A stretch of 64,000 bases of DNA from Bin52 sp965243345. GTDB taxonomy: Bacteria > Pseudomonadota > Alphaproteobacteria > Thalassobaculales > Thalassobaculaceae. How positions within the stretch are numbered: position 1 is the stretch's first letter; the number at the start of each line of letters is the position of its first letter. A program made the translations under genes and the position numbers. Where the stretch lies: positions 2,046,001 through 2,110,000 of the forward strand of contig CBDEUR010000003.1 of the NCBI GenBank assembly GCA_965243345.1, given 5' to 3'. The notes under the pieces were generated by a model. The model made no database searches. It saw only the letters and a list, made by a program, of their open reading frames with translations, and had not been told where the DNA came from. Of this stretch, positions 9,867 through 19,516 are shown one piece after another.

Positions 9867-10988
9867 ATGCGAACCGTCATACTCACCGTTCTCCTCGCGC
9901 TTGTCATCTTCGCACGGCCTGTCGATGCGATGGAGGTCTCGACCGAGCACTACCGGGTGCGGGTGGTGACCGTCGCCGACGGACTTGCCCATCCGTGGGG
10001 CCTTGCCTGGCTGCCTGACGGGCGCATGCTCGTGACCGAGCGGCCGGGCCGCATGCGGCTCGTCACCCCCGGGGGCACGGTCTCCGAACCGGTCGAGGGT
10101 CTGCCGTCCGTCGCTGCCGGCGGCCAGGGCGGACTGCTCGATGTGCTCGTCGATCCGGGCTTCGCGGACACGGGCATCATCTATTTCACCTATTCCGAAC
10201 GGGACCACAACGGTCGCGGCACCGCGGCGGTGCGCGCCATGCTTGACGGCACGACGCTGCGGGAGCCCATGGTCCTGTTCCGCCAGCTCCCGAAGAGCGG
10301 CGGTGGCCGGCACTTCGGCTCACGCCTGGTCCTGGCGCCGGACGGAACCCTGTTCATCACCATCGGCGACCGCGGCCAGGCGGAGCTGGCGCAGTCGCTC
10401 ACCGTCAACCGGGGCCAGGTCATCCGTGTGACCACCGACGGGAAGGTGCCCGATGACAACCCGTTCGTCGCCACGCCCGATGCCCGTCCGGAGATCTGGT
10501 CGTACGGCCATCGCAACCCCCAGGGAGCAGCCGTGCACCCGGAAACGGGACAGCTGTGGATCCACGAGCACGGTGCCCGGGGCGGTGACGAGATCAACCT
10601 GCCGCAGCCCGGCAGAAACTACGGCTGGCCGCAGATTTCCTACGGCACCCACTACGACTGGAGCAAGATCGGTGTCGGACATGCCAAGGAGGGAATGGAA
10701 CAGCCGCTCTACTACTGGGACCCGTCGATCGCGCCGTCAGGCATGACCTTCGTGACCGGCGCACCCTTCGCGAAGTGGCAGGGCAACCTCCTGATCGGTG
10801 CGCTGAAGGACCGGATGCTGGTCCGGGTGACGCTCGACGGCAACCACCGGGTGACGGGCGAGGAGCACATGCTCGAGGAACTCGGGGAACGCATCCGCGA
10901 CGTACGCCAGGGGCCCGACGGTCACATCTACCTGCTGACCGATTCGCGCAATGGCCGGATCCTGAGACTGGAACCCGTTACCGACTGA
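9867..10988 (+). CDS. Secreted PQQ-dependent sugar dehydrogenase (YliI/Asd-like)
   Basis: A 373-residue predicted periplasmic protein of the soluble aldose sugar dehydrogenase family, six-bladed beta-propellers that oxidise aldoses with PQQ. The N-terminus MRTVILTVLLALVIFARPVDA is a Sec signal peptide. Typical family blocks are LAHPWGLAWLPDGRMLVTERPG, GGRHFGSRLV, GDRGQAE, WSYGHRNPQG (catalytic His region) and EHGARGGDEIN. The start at ATG 9867 follows an AAGGAA ribosome binding site and explains the signal peptide. It is convergent with pdxH, 12 bases between stops. No PQQ synthesis genes are in the window, so PQQ would have to come from elsewhere. Confidence 0.9.
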   Translation: MRTVILTVLLALVIFARPVDAMEVSTEHYRVRVVTVADGLAHPWGLAWLPDGRMLVTERPGRMRLVTPGGTVSEPVEGLPSVAAGGQGGLLDVLVDPGFADTGIIYFTYSERDHNGRGTAAVRAMLDGTTLREPMVLFRQLPKSGGGRHFGSRLVLAPDGTLFITIGDRGQAELAQSLTVNRGQVIRVTTDGKVPDDNPFVATPDARPEIWSYGHRNPQGAAVHPETGQLWIHEHGARGGDEINLPQPGRNYGWPQISYGTHYDWSKIGVGHAKEGMEQPLYYWDPSIAPSGMTFVTGAPFAKWQGNLLIGALKDRMLVRVTLDGNHRVTGEEHMLEELGERIRDVRQGPDGHIYLLTDSRNGRILRLEPVTD

Positions 10989-11000
10989 CGCCGGAGCCGG

Positions 11001-11603
11001 TTACGGATACAGGCGCGCGACCGTCCAGCCGGTCCGGGTACGCTCGAACTGGAACCGGTCGTGCAGCCGGTATTCTCCCTGCTGCCAGAACTCGATCCGG
11101 TCGGGCACGACACGAAACCCGCTCCAGGATTCGGGCCTGGGAATGTCATCGCCCGGATGCGCGCGCTCAAGCTCGGCAACCGCCTCCAACAGCACCTTGC
11201 GGCTGGCGAGCGGTTGCGACTGGCGCGACGCCACCGCACCGATACGGCTGATCCTGCCACGACTTGCGAAATAGGCGTCGGCCTCCGCACCGGTTACCGG
11301 TTCGACCGGGCCTTCCACCCGTACCTGGCGGCCCAGCGCCTTCCAGTGGAAGCACAGCGCAGCCTGCGGACTGGCCGCCAGTTCGGCTCCCTTGCGTGAA
11401 TCCAGGTGGGTGTAGAACACGAAACCCCGCCGGTCAGCCCCCTTCACCAGCACCATTCGGACCGACGGACGCCCGTGCTCGTCGGCCGTCGCAAGCGCCA
11501 TGGCGTCCGGTTGCGGTTCCACGGAGGCCTCCGCCTCGGCGTACCACCGCGCGAACAGTGCAAACGGATCGTCAGTGTCCGGTTCGAACATCGTGCTCCG
11601 CAT
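11001..11603 (-). CDS. pdxH: Pyridoxamine 5'-phosphate oxidase
   Basis: An approximately 200-residue FMN enzyme that makes the cofactor PLP from pyridoxine- or pyridoxamine-5'-phosphate. Signature blocks are present: RMVLVKGADRRGFVFYTHLDSRKG, the FHWKALGRQVRVEG strand, SRIGAVASRQSQPL, and the C-terminal dimerisation block WSGFRVVPDRIEFWQ with DRFQFER and W..RLYP at the end. The start is uncertain: ATG 11603, ATG 11591 (preceded by CGGAG) and GTG 11645 are all in frame. The conserved part begins at DDPFALFARWY. Confidence 0.93.
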   Translation of the reverse strand: MRSTMFEPDTDDPFALFARWYAEAEASVEPQPDAMALATADEHGRPSVRMVLVKGADRRGFVFYTHLDSRKGAELAASPQAALCFHWKALGRQVRVEGPVEPVTGAEADAYFASRGRISRIGAVASRQSQPLASRKVLLEAVAELERAHPGDDIPRPESWSGFRVVPDRIEFWQQGEYRLHDRFQFERTRTGWTVARLYP

Positions 11604-11744
11604 CCACAGACGATGCGCGGGATCACGCTCGTCCTGTACATCCACCCTTCCGGTGCGGTATTCTGGCCACGAATTTCAACCTGTCCAGACCAATCGTGCG
11701 GTCGGTGCTCACCGGCACGCCGCTATCACAGGGAGATCCTGGTG

Positions 11745-12212
11745 ATGGTTCGTCAAATTGCACTAGTCGCAGTGCTGGTTCTCGGTTTGGCTGCCTGCCA
11801 GACAGGCGGGCCGAAGCAGGGGGCCGGAACGCTTCTCGGCGGGATTACCGGAGCGGTTGCCGGTTCCCAGTTCGGTTCCGGAGACGGCCGGGTCGCGATG
11901 GCGGCCGCAGGAGCGCTGCTCGGTGCCCTGATCGGCTCCGAGATCGGTGCCTCGCTTGATCGTGCCGATCGCCTTGCAATGGGTGAGGCAACCCAGTCGG
12001 CGCTGGAAACCCAGCCGTCGGGAACCGAGGTCTCCTGGAACAACCCGGACTCGGGCAACTTCGGCACCATCGTTCCGGAACCGGCCTTCAAGGACAGGAC
12101 CGGCCGCTATTGCCGGGAGTTCCAGCAGTCCATCACGGTCGGCGGAAAGAGCGAGGCCGGCTACGGAACCGCCTGCCGTCAGCCTGACGGCAGCTGGCAG
12201 ATCGTCAACTAG
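11745..12212 (+). CDS. Glycine-zipper 2TM outer-membrane lipoprotein (17 kDa surface antigen type)
   Basis: A 155-residue predicted lipoprotein. The signal peptide MVRQIALVAVLVLGLAAC ends in the lipobox LAAC, so Cys18 would be lipidated. Residues about 26-65 form a glycine-zipper hairpin (GAGTLLGGITGAVAGS then GALLGALIGSEIGASL) like that of Rickettsia 17 kDa antigens and SlyB. The C-terminal half has the WNNPDSGNFG and YCREFQQSITVGG blocks typical of alphaproteobacterial members. Its exact function is unknown; relatives are envelope-structural. GGGAG upstream of ATG 11745 supports the start. Confidence 0.88.
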   Translation: MVRQIALVAVLVLGLAACQTGGPKQGAGTLLGGITGAVAGSQFGSGDGRVAMAAAGALLGALIGSEIGASLDRADRLAMGEATQSALETQPSGTEVSWNNPDSGNFGTIVPEPAFKDRTGRYCREFQQSITVGGKSEAGYGTACRQPDGSWQIVN

Positions 12213-12253
12213 GGCACTGCGCCTGCCTCGGTTGCAAAGGCGGGAGACGGCAC

Positions 12254-12643
12254 ATGGCAAGGCCGGATCACGAAGGGGATCTGCGCGCCATCAGCGGCGT
12301 GCTCAAGGAGTACTTCGACGGGCTTTACGAAGGCGACCTTGATGCCTTTGCCCGGGTGTTCCACGAGCACGCCCATCTCTACGCGACCGACGGCACAAGC
12401 GTGACCGACTGGCCGCGCACGGAGTACTTCGAACGGATCGCGGCCCGCCCGTCTCCGGTCTCCCAGGGCCTGCCTCGCCATGACCGCATCGTGTCCATTC
12501 ACAGGGCCGGCCCCGACACCGCGCTCGCCACGGTCAACTGCGCAATCCCGCCACGGTATTTCACCGACTACCTGACACTGCTCAGGATCGGTTCGCAGTG
12601 GAGAATCATCTCCAAGACGTTTCACACCGACGTTCACGAGTAG
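12254..12643 (+). CDS. NTF2-like / putative lumazine-binding family protein
   Basis: A 129-residue single-domain protein of the cone-shaped NTF2-like fold. The pattern of an N-terminal helix (YFDGLYEGDLDAFARVFHEHAHLYATDG), a central pocket helix (YFERIAARPSP) and the final strand W-RIISKTFH matches the family sometimes called lumazine-binding domain 2. Such proteins are often small-molecule-binding or isomerase-like; no ligand can be deduced. GGGAG lies 10 bases before ATG 12254. It follows the glycine-zipper lipoprotein by 41 bases and may be cotranscribed. Confidence 0.78.
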   Translation: MARPDHEGDLRAISGVLKEYFDGLYEGDLDAFARVFHEHAHLYATDGTSVTDWPRTEYFERIAARPSPVSQGLPRHDRIVSIHRAGPDTALATVNCAIPPRYFTDYLTLLRIGSQWRIISKTFHTDVHE

Positions 12644-12901
12644 CGGCGGTACGTCCGGTCCACTCTGACCGGGAACTGATTGCGACCAGATATGCGTGAC
12701 TCTCCACTGTGCAAGCGCGGGGCCGGTGCGCGCAGACCTGGAACTGGAACGCGGGTAAGTCCTGGCGGAGAGGCACCACGATTTCCGATGTGACGCAGGG
12801 ATCAGATTTCTGCCACAAATGCGTGTCGGGCTCGGCTGCAGCGAGCCCTCGATGCTGTCCGCGGGCGGGTGCAGGTCGCTTGGAGCCCGGAACCCGGATG
12901 T

Positions 12902-14113
<1,212 letters not shown>

Positions 14114-14266
14114 TGCATTTCCCCGCATCGTCTCTCGCCGGCTGTCCGGCGCGGCAGTATAGGGTCCGCAACCGGACCGGCAACCGGTCGGTGTCATCGC
14201 CGGCAGGGTGTCAGCGAGGGGCGGCACCGAAAGCGCCCGCCTGGAGTTGTTCCGGAGACGCGGGCC

Positions 14267-16789
14267 TTACTCGTTTCGCAGCATCGGCGCCGCCCTCACG
14301 CCCAGGACACGCCACAGGCCGAGCAGGCCGAGCCCGACGGTGCAGGCAAGGCTGGCCAGGGTTGCCACCAGGATCGTCTCCAGGCTGAGCACGTAGCTCT
14401 CCGCGCGCATGAGCTCGATCACCACGAACCTGCCGATCACCGAGCCCAGGACCGCGGCAACCAGCGCGGTCAGCAGGCCCAGCACCGCGTGTTCGGCCAG
14501 GTAGGAGACCACGATCCTGGACCTGGTCGCGCCGAGCACCTTCAGGATCACCGCGTCGTGCACCCGGCGCTGCTGCCCGGTGACGACCGCCCCGGCCAGC
14601 ACCAGCACACCGGCGAGCAAGGTGACGCTCGCGGTCCCCTGCACCGCCAGCGCGACCGCCTCGATGATGCGGGTGGCATTGCGCAGCGCGTCGCGCACGC
14701 TGATCGCGGAGACGTTCGGAAAGGCGTCGATCACCGCACCCTGCACCGCCTCCTCCGCCTCCACCCCGTCGGCATAGACGGTCGCGATCACGCTGTGCGG
14801 CGCGCGTTCGAGCACGCCGGGCGAATAGACGATGACGAAGTTCATGGCCAGGCTTCGCCACTCGATGTTCCTGAGGTTGGCGATGGTGGCGGTGATCTCG
14901 CGCCCGAACAGGTTGACCGTGATGCTGTCGCCGAGCCCGACCCCGATCCCCCGGGCCACGGCCGCGTCAAACGACATCAGCGGCGGACCGGCATAGGTCT
15001 CCGGCCACCAGTCCCCGGCGGTGATCTGTGCTCCCTCCGGTTCCGCCGCCCGGTAGGTCAGCCCGCGTTCGCCGCGCAGCGCCCAGGCGACATCCTCGTC
15101 GGGCTCGACCTCGTCCGCCGGGATGCCCGCGACCCGCACGATCCGTCCCTGCACCATCGGCGTGCGCTCGAACCGGGTCACGCCGGGAACCGAGCCCACC
15201 ACCTCGATGAACCGGTCGGCCTGGTGCGGCTGTATGTCGAGGAAGAAGTAGGACGGCGCCTCGTCGGGTATCCGCGTGCCGAGCTGGTGAAGCAGGTTGA
15301 AATGCACCAGTCCGACGGTCACCAGCACCGTCAGGCCCAGGCCGAGCGACAGGATCAGCGCGGGCGCGGGGCTGCCCGGCCGGTGCAGGTTGGCCATGGC
15401 CATCCGCATCTCCGGGTTGCGCAGGTGCGGTATCCGACGAAGCAGCCGCACCAGCAGCAGTCCGCCGCCGCCGAACACCACCAGGACACCGACCGCCCCG
15501 GCAATGAACCAGAGCGTCAGGCCGCGGTCGGGGCTGGTGAGCAGGGCTAGCGCGGCAAGGCCCGCGGACGCGGTCGCCGTGATCAGCAGCGCCCCGGTCC
15601 CGGGCCAGCCGCCGGGTGGCGCGATGCTGGCGCGAAAGAGGTGTGCCGCCCGGATGGCCCGGGTCTTGCCCAGCGGCCAGGCCGCGAAGGCCAGCGTCGT
15701 GCCGTAACCGAAGACGGCCGCAACCGCGACGGGCTGCCAGTAGAAGCCGGCCGGAAGTGCAACCGGAAAAAGCCCGCTGATCAGCGTCGAGACCGCAGGA
15801 GGGACCACCAGGCCGACCAGTCCGCCGAGCACGATGCCGACGGTTGCCAGCACCAGCGACTGGAACAGGTAGATCGCGAAGATCAGCCGGCCCGGTGCGC
15901 CCAGGCATTTCAGGATCGCGATGGTGCCGGTCCGCCGCTCGATCAGGGCTCGGACCGCGTTGGCGACGCCCACTCCCCCGACCAGAAGTGCGGTGAGACC
16001 CACAAGCGTGAGGAACAGCGACGCGCGGTCGATGAAGGTCCGGAACCCGGGAGCCGCTCCGGTGGTATCGCGGATCTCGTAACCGGTGTCCGCAAACTCC
16101 TCCCTCAGGGCGCCAATCACCGGCCCGGCCTCGCCCGGGACGCGGACGCGGTAGAGGAAATCCACCAGGCTTCCGACGGTCACCAGTCCGGTTTGCCCGA
16201 GGCCCGCCATCGAGATCATCAGTCTCGGGCCCAGTGCGGTAAACCGGATGGTCCGGTCGGGTTCGCTCTCGATCTCGCCGCGGATCTCGAACTCGCCGGT
16301 GCCGACCCGCACCCGGTCGCCGACCCCAAGGCCCAGTCGCAGCAGCAGTGCCGGGTCGGCGACGGCGCCGTGTACTCCCTCGCGCGCCGCCAGTGCCTCG
16401 GACAGCGCCGTCCCGTCCCCCAGCACCACCGACCCGTAGAGCGGGTAGAGGCCGTCGACGGCCTTCAGTTCGATCAGGCTGTGCCCGTCGCCGGTCCCGG
16501 GCCGCGCCATGGCGCGCAGGCTCGCGACCTCGGAGACCTCCCCGAAATCCCCGAGCCGGTCGCGGGCCCGCTGTTCCATCGGGCGATGGAGCACGGTGAC
16601 CGAGACATCACCGCCAAGCAGCTGCCGCGCGTCCCGGACGATGCCGCTGCGCATGGCCTCGGACACCGAACCGACGCCGGCGATGGCGGCCACGCCCAGG
16701 GCAAGGCAGGCGATGAAGATGCGGAAATGCCCGAGGCTGCCACGCAGTTCACGGGCCGCCAGCGTGACCGCCAGGGAGGCCGGGATCAT
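14267..16789 (-). CDS. YbbP-type FtsX-like ABC transporter permease
   Basis: An 840-residue membrane protein with a long FtsX-family permease layout. One N-terminal membrane helix (FIACLALGVAAIAGVGSV) precedes a MacB-like periplasmic domain, then helices in the 270-430 region (LTLVGLTALLVGGVGVANAV; LVLATVGIVLGGLVGLVVPP), a second periplasmic domain, and a last trio of helices near the C-terminus ending GLGLLGLWRVLGVRAAPMLR. Its ATG overlaps the stop of the upstream ATPase gene by four bases (ATGA), so the two are translationally coupled. E. coli YbbP, of similar size, is the closest named relative. The substrate is unknown; envelope or lipid export is assumed for the family. Confidence 0.9.
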   Translation of the reverse strand: MIPASLAVTLAARELRGSLGHFRIFIACLALGVAAIAGVGSVSEAMRSGIVRDARQLLGGDVSVTVLHRPMEQRARDRLGDFGEVSEVASLRAMARPGTGDGHSLIELKAVDGLYPLYGSVVLGDGTALSEALAAREGVHGAVADPALLLRLGLGVGDRVRVGTGEFEIRGEIESEPDRTIRFTALGPRLMISMAGLGQTGLVTVGSLVDFLYRVRVPGEAGPVIGALREEFADTGYEIRDTTGAAPGFRTFIDRASLFLTLVGLTALLVGGVGVANAVRALIERRTGTIAILKCLGAPGRLIFAIYLFQSLVLATVGIVLGGLVGLVVPPAVSTLISGLFPVALPAGFYWQPVAVAAVFGYGTTLAFAAWPLGKTRAIRAAHLFRASIAPPGGWPGTGALLITATASAGLAALALLTSPDRGLTLWFIAGAVGVLVVFGGGGLLLVRLLRRIPHLRNPEMRMAMANLHRPGSPAPALILSLGLGLTVLVTVGLVHFNLLHQLGTRIPDEAPSYFFLDIQPHQADRFIEVVGSVPGVTRFERTPMVQGRIVRVAGIPADEVEPDEDVAWALRGERGLTYRAAEPEGAQITAGDWWPETYAGPPLMSFDAAVARGIGVGLGDSITVNLFGREITATIANLRNIEWRSLAMNFVIVYSPGVLERAPHSVIATVYADGVEAEEAVQGAVIDAFPNVSAISVRDALRNATRIIEAVALAVQGTASVTLLAGVLVLAGAVVTGQQRRVHDAVILKVLGATRSRIVVSYLAEHAVLGLLTALVAAVLGSVIGRFVVIELMRAESYVLSLETILVATLASLACTVGLGLLGLWRVLGVRAAPMLRNE

Positions 16790-17499
16790 CGCCCGTCACC
16801 GTTCGCTGTCGCGATCTGGCCGTCGGCCATGGCCAGGATCCGGTCGCAGCGCGCGGCCAGGTCACGGTCATGGGTGATCAGAATGAGGGTGGTCCCGTGC
16901 TCGGCCTGAAGGTCGAACAGCAGGTCCATAACGCCGGTGCCGGTCACGCTGTCGAGGTTGCCGGTCGGCTCGTCCGCCAGCAACAGCGCCGGCCGCCCGA
17001 CGAAGGCCCGGGCGATGGCGACCCGCTGCTGTTCACCGCCCGAGAGCTGGTCCGGGTAGTGCCCGACGCGGTGACCCAGTCCGACCAGGCCAAGACTGTG
17101 ACGGGCGCGGTCGAAGGCGCCGGAAACACCGGCGAGTTCGAGCGGGATGGCCACGTTCTCGAGCGCCGTCATGGTCGGGATCAGGCGAAAGGCCTGGAAC
17201 ACGATTCCCACCGTGTCGCGGCGGAAGGTGGCGAGCCGGTCCTCGTCGAGGCCCACAAGGTCATGCCCGGCAACCCGTACGTCACCCGACGTCACCCCCT
17301 CGAGCCCCGCCATCACCATCATCAGCGTGGACTTGCCGGCCCCGGACGGGCCGACGACCCCGATGGTTTCCCCGCTCCCGATCCGCAGACTGATACCCTG
17401 CAGTATGCTAACCTCGCCGGCGGCACTGGCGAGGCTGAGGTGCACGTCATCGAGTTCGATCAGGGCCGGCGGCGGGCTCGCGGGTGCAGCCATGGTCAT
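16786..17499 (-). CDS. YbbA-type ABC transporter ATP-binding protein
   Basis: A 237-residue ATPase of the MacB/LolD class. Walker A GPSGAGKST, Q-loop FQAFRL, signature LSGGEQQRVAIARA, Walker B ALLLADEPTGNLD and H-loop ITHD are all intact. LADEPTGNLDS is typical of exporters paired with FtsX-like permeases. Two in-frame ATGs (17499 and 17493) are possible. It is divergent from the tesA-like gene by 24 bases, reproducing the tesA/ybbA-ybbP arrangement found in E. coli, which supports the YbbA name. Confidence 0.92.
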   Translation of the reverse strand: MTMAAPASPPPALIELDDVHLSLASAAGEVSILQGISLRIGSGETIGVVGPSGAGKSTLMMVMAGLEGVTSGDVRVAGHDLVGLDEDRLATFRRDTVGIVFQAFRLIPTMTALENVAIPLELAGVSGAFDRARHSLGLVGLGHRVGHYPDQLSGGEQQRVAIARAFVGRPALLLADEPTGNLDSVTGTGVMDLLFDLQAEHGTTLILITHDRDLAARCDRILAMADGQIATANGDGR

Positions 17500-17523
17500 G
17501 GCGATCTCTCGGGATACGGGGGC

Positions 17524-18171
17524 ATGTGGAAGCGCAACACTACTACCACGCTGTGGCCGGTTCTCGCAGCGTTGCTGTTGGTGCTCGCAGCCCCGCTCGA
17601 TGCCCGGGAACTGCGGTTGCTCGCGTTCGGCAACAGCCTGACCGCCGGATACGGACTCGCCCGATCCGAAGGGTTCACGGTCCGGCTGGAGGCGGCGCTC
17701 AGAGCGCGCGATCACGCGGTCACGGTCGTCAATGCCGGGCGGTCCGGCGATACAAGCACCGGGGGGCGTACCCGGCTGGACTGGTGGCTCGAGGAGGCGC
17801 CGGACGCGGTCCTTCTCGAACTCGGGGCGAACGACGGGTTGCGGGCCATCGATCCAGCACTCATGCACGAGAACCTCGACTGGATCCTGAACCGGCTCGA
17901 CGCGGCGGGACTCCCGGTCCTGTTCGCCGGAATGGAGGCGCCGGCCAACTACGGGCCCGAATACGCGGACGAGTTCCGCTCCGTCTTCGCCCGGCTCGCC
18001 GAGCGTCATGACGTGGTCTGGTACCCGTTCTTTCTCGAGGGCATAGCCACCCGCCCGGAACTCAACCAGGGCGACGGCATCCACCCCAATGCACGCGGGG
18101 TCGACGAACTGGTCCGCCGCATCCTCCCCTTCGTCGAGGAACTGCTGGCCCGGGTGCCGGCGCCGCGCTGA
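17524..18171 (+). CDS. tesA: TesA-like arylesterase / acyl-CoA thioesterase (SGNH hydrolase)
   Basis: A 215-residue exported SGNH/GDSL hydrolase. The N-terminal segment LWPVLAALLLVLAAPLDA is a signal peptide. Block I is GNSLTAGYG with Ser38 as nucleophile, the oxyanion Gly and Asn blocks are in NAGRSGDTSTGG and GANDG, and the catalytic Asp-His pair is DGIHPN near residue 190. Relatives hydrolyse acyl-CoA thioesters, aryl esters or lysophospholipids in the periplasm. It shares its short promoter region with the divergent ybbA-like gene. The 2'-5' RNA ligase gene follows after about 10 bases, so these may be one transcript. Confidence 0.9.
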   Translation: MWKRNTTTTLWPVLAALLLVLAAPLDARELRLLAFGNSLTAGYGLARSEGFTVRLEAALRARDHAVTVVNAGRSGDTSTGGRTRLDWWLEEAPDAVLLELGANDGLRAIDPALMHENLDWILNRLDAAGLPVLFAGMEAPANYGPEYADEFRSVFARLAERHDVVWYPFFLEGIATRPELNQGDGIHPNARGVDELVRRILPFVEELLARVPAPR

Positions 18172-18181
18172 CGGAGGCATG

Positions 18182-18724
18182 ATGCGGCGGCTGTTTGTGG
18201 CGGTGACAGTGCCCGAGCCCGTGCGCCGGCACCTGTCACTGCTCGCCGGCGGCATCCCGGGCGCCCGCTGGGTCGCCGAGGCAAACCTCCACATCACGCT
18301 ACGCTTCATCGGGGAGGTCGACGGCGCGCTCGAACAGGACATCGTCGACGCCCTGGCCGGGCTGCACCAGCCCGTTTTCGAGACCAGGCTCGAAGGTGTC
18401 GGCCAGTTCGGAAGCGCCGCCTCGGTCCGCTCGCTGTGGGCCGGCGTGGCGCGGTGCCCGGAACTCCTGCAGCTGCACCGCGCCGTGCACCGGGCGGTCA
18501 GCCTCGCCGGAGCGCCCGCCGATCGCCGCAAATTCGTACCCCACGTGACCCTGGCCCGCCTGAAAAGGGCCGGCCCGCAGACGGTTGCCGGCTGGCTCGG
18601 CGCGCAGGCGCGGTTCCGGTCGACCGCGTTCCGGGTCACGGAGTTCATGCTGTTCGACAGCCGGCTCGGTCGCGAAGCTGCGCACTACACGCCGCTTGCG
18701 GAGTTTCCGCTGTACGAGCGCTGA
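18182..18724 (+). CDS. thpR: RNA 2',3'-cyclic phosphodiesterase (2'-5' RNA ligase family)
   Basis: A 180-residue protein of the 2H phosphoesterase superfamily. Both HxT motifs are present, HIT at 37-39 and HVT at 121-123, in a bilobal arrangement of normal length. ThpR relatives hydrolyse 2',3'-cyclic phosphates and can join tRNA halves in vitro. Two adjacent ATGs (18179 and 18182) follow GGAGG; the second has the better spacing. Position directly after the tesA-like gene suggests cotranscription without a clear functional link. Confidence 0.9.
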   Translation: MRRLFVAVTVPEPVRRHLSLLAGGIPGARWVAEANLHITLRFIGEVDGALEQDIVDALAGLHQPVFETRLEGVGQFGSAASVRSLWAGVARCPELLQLHRAVHRAVSLAGAPADRRKFVPHVTLARLKRAGPQTVAGWLGAQARFRSTAFRVTEFMLFDSRLGREAAHYTPLAEFPLYER

Positions 18725-18769
18725 GTGCGCCCGCTTGGCATGTCGGCCGGGCGGTGCCACCCTGTCCGG

Positions 18770-19516
18770 ATGATCCGCACCCTCGCTGCAGCCGCGCTTG
18801 CCTGTCTCATCGGGTGGACACCCGCAAGCGCGGCGGAAGTCCGCGTTGACATGGAGCTGGTGCTGGCCGTGGACTCCTCGGCCAGCGTCGATGCCGGCGA
18901 GTTCGCGCTCCAGATCAACGGCATGGCGCACGCGTTCCGCTCACCCGAAGTGATCGAGGCGATCCAGAGCGGGTATTTTCGGGCAATCGGCGTCACCCTC
19001 ATCGAATGGTCGAGTTACAACCTGCAGCGGGTGGACATTCCCTGGACCCTGGTCGACGGCCCGACCACGGCCGGGGTTCTGGCCGAACGGATCAGCTCCC
19101 TGCCGCGGTCGGTGTCTACCGGCGCGACCTCGATTTCGGGCGCGCTGCTGTTCGCCTACGAACTGTTCGATGCCGGACCGTTCGACGGCACACGGCGCGT
19201 CATCGACATTTCCTGCGACGGGCGCAACAACAACGGCGCCGATGTCGACCTGGTGCGCGACCTCGTGCTGGCCCGGGGGATCACCGTCAACGGCCTCACC
19301 ATCCTGAACGAGCACCCCACGCTGGACATCTACTTCCGCCGCAACGTGATCGGCGGCAGCGGCGCCTTCGTCGAGGTCGCCAACGACTACGATGACTTCG
19401 CCGAGGCGTTTGCCCAAAAGCTGGTCCGGGAAATCCGCAACGTCCCGGTCGCGTCCCTCACGCCGCTTCCGCACGCAGCGCCGCAAACAGCGACTCCACG
19501 TCGCGCGAATCGTTGA
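18770..19516 (+). CDS. Secreted DUF1194 (VWA-like) protein
   Basis: A 248-residue protein with an N-terminal signal peptide (MIRTLAAAALACLIGWTPASA) and a von Willebrand A-like fold. The metal-ion-dependent adhesion site motif DSSAS is at residues 35-39, followed by a conserved Thr/Ser later (TGATSISGAL) and ISCDGRNN near residue 145. DUF1194 is common in alphaproteobacteria and its role is unknown. The start at ATG 18770 gives the signal peptide directly. The 3' end overlaps the convergent aminotransferase gene by 59 bases, so the last 20 or so residues share DNA with that gene's C-terminus. Confidence 0.88.
   Translation: MIRTLAAAALACLIGWTPASAAEVRVDMELVLAVDSSASVDAGEFALQINGMAHAFRSPEVIEAIQSGYFRAIGVTLIEWSSYNLQRVDIPWTLVDGPTTAGVLAERISSLPRSVSTGATSISGALLFAYELFDAGPFDGTRRVIDISCDGRNNNGADVDLVRDLVLARGITVNGLTILNEHPTLDIYFRRNVIGGSGAFVEVANDYDDFAEAFAQKLVREIRNVPVASLTPLPHAAPQTATPRRANR

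Noticed and set aside
19458..19516. The 59-base convergent gene overlap considered as an assembly error
   Set aside because: Both proteins keep natural C-termini; short convergent overlaps are common in compact genomes.
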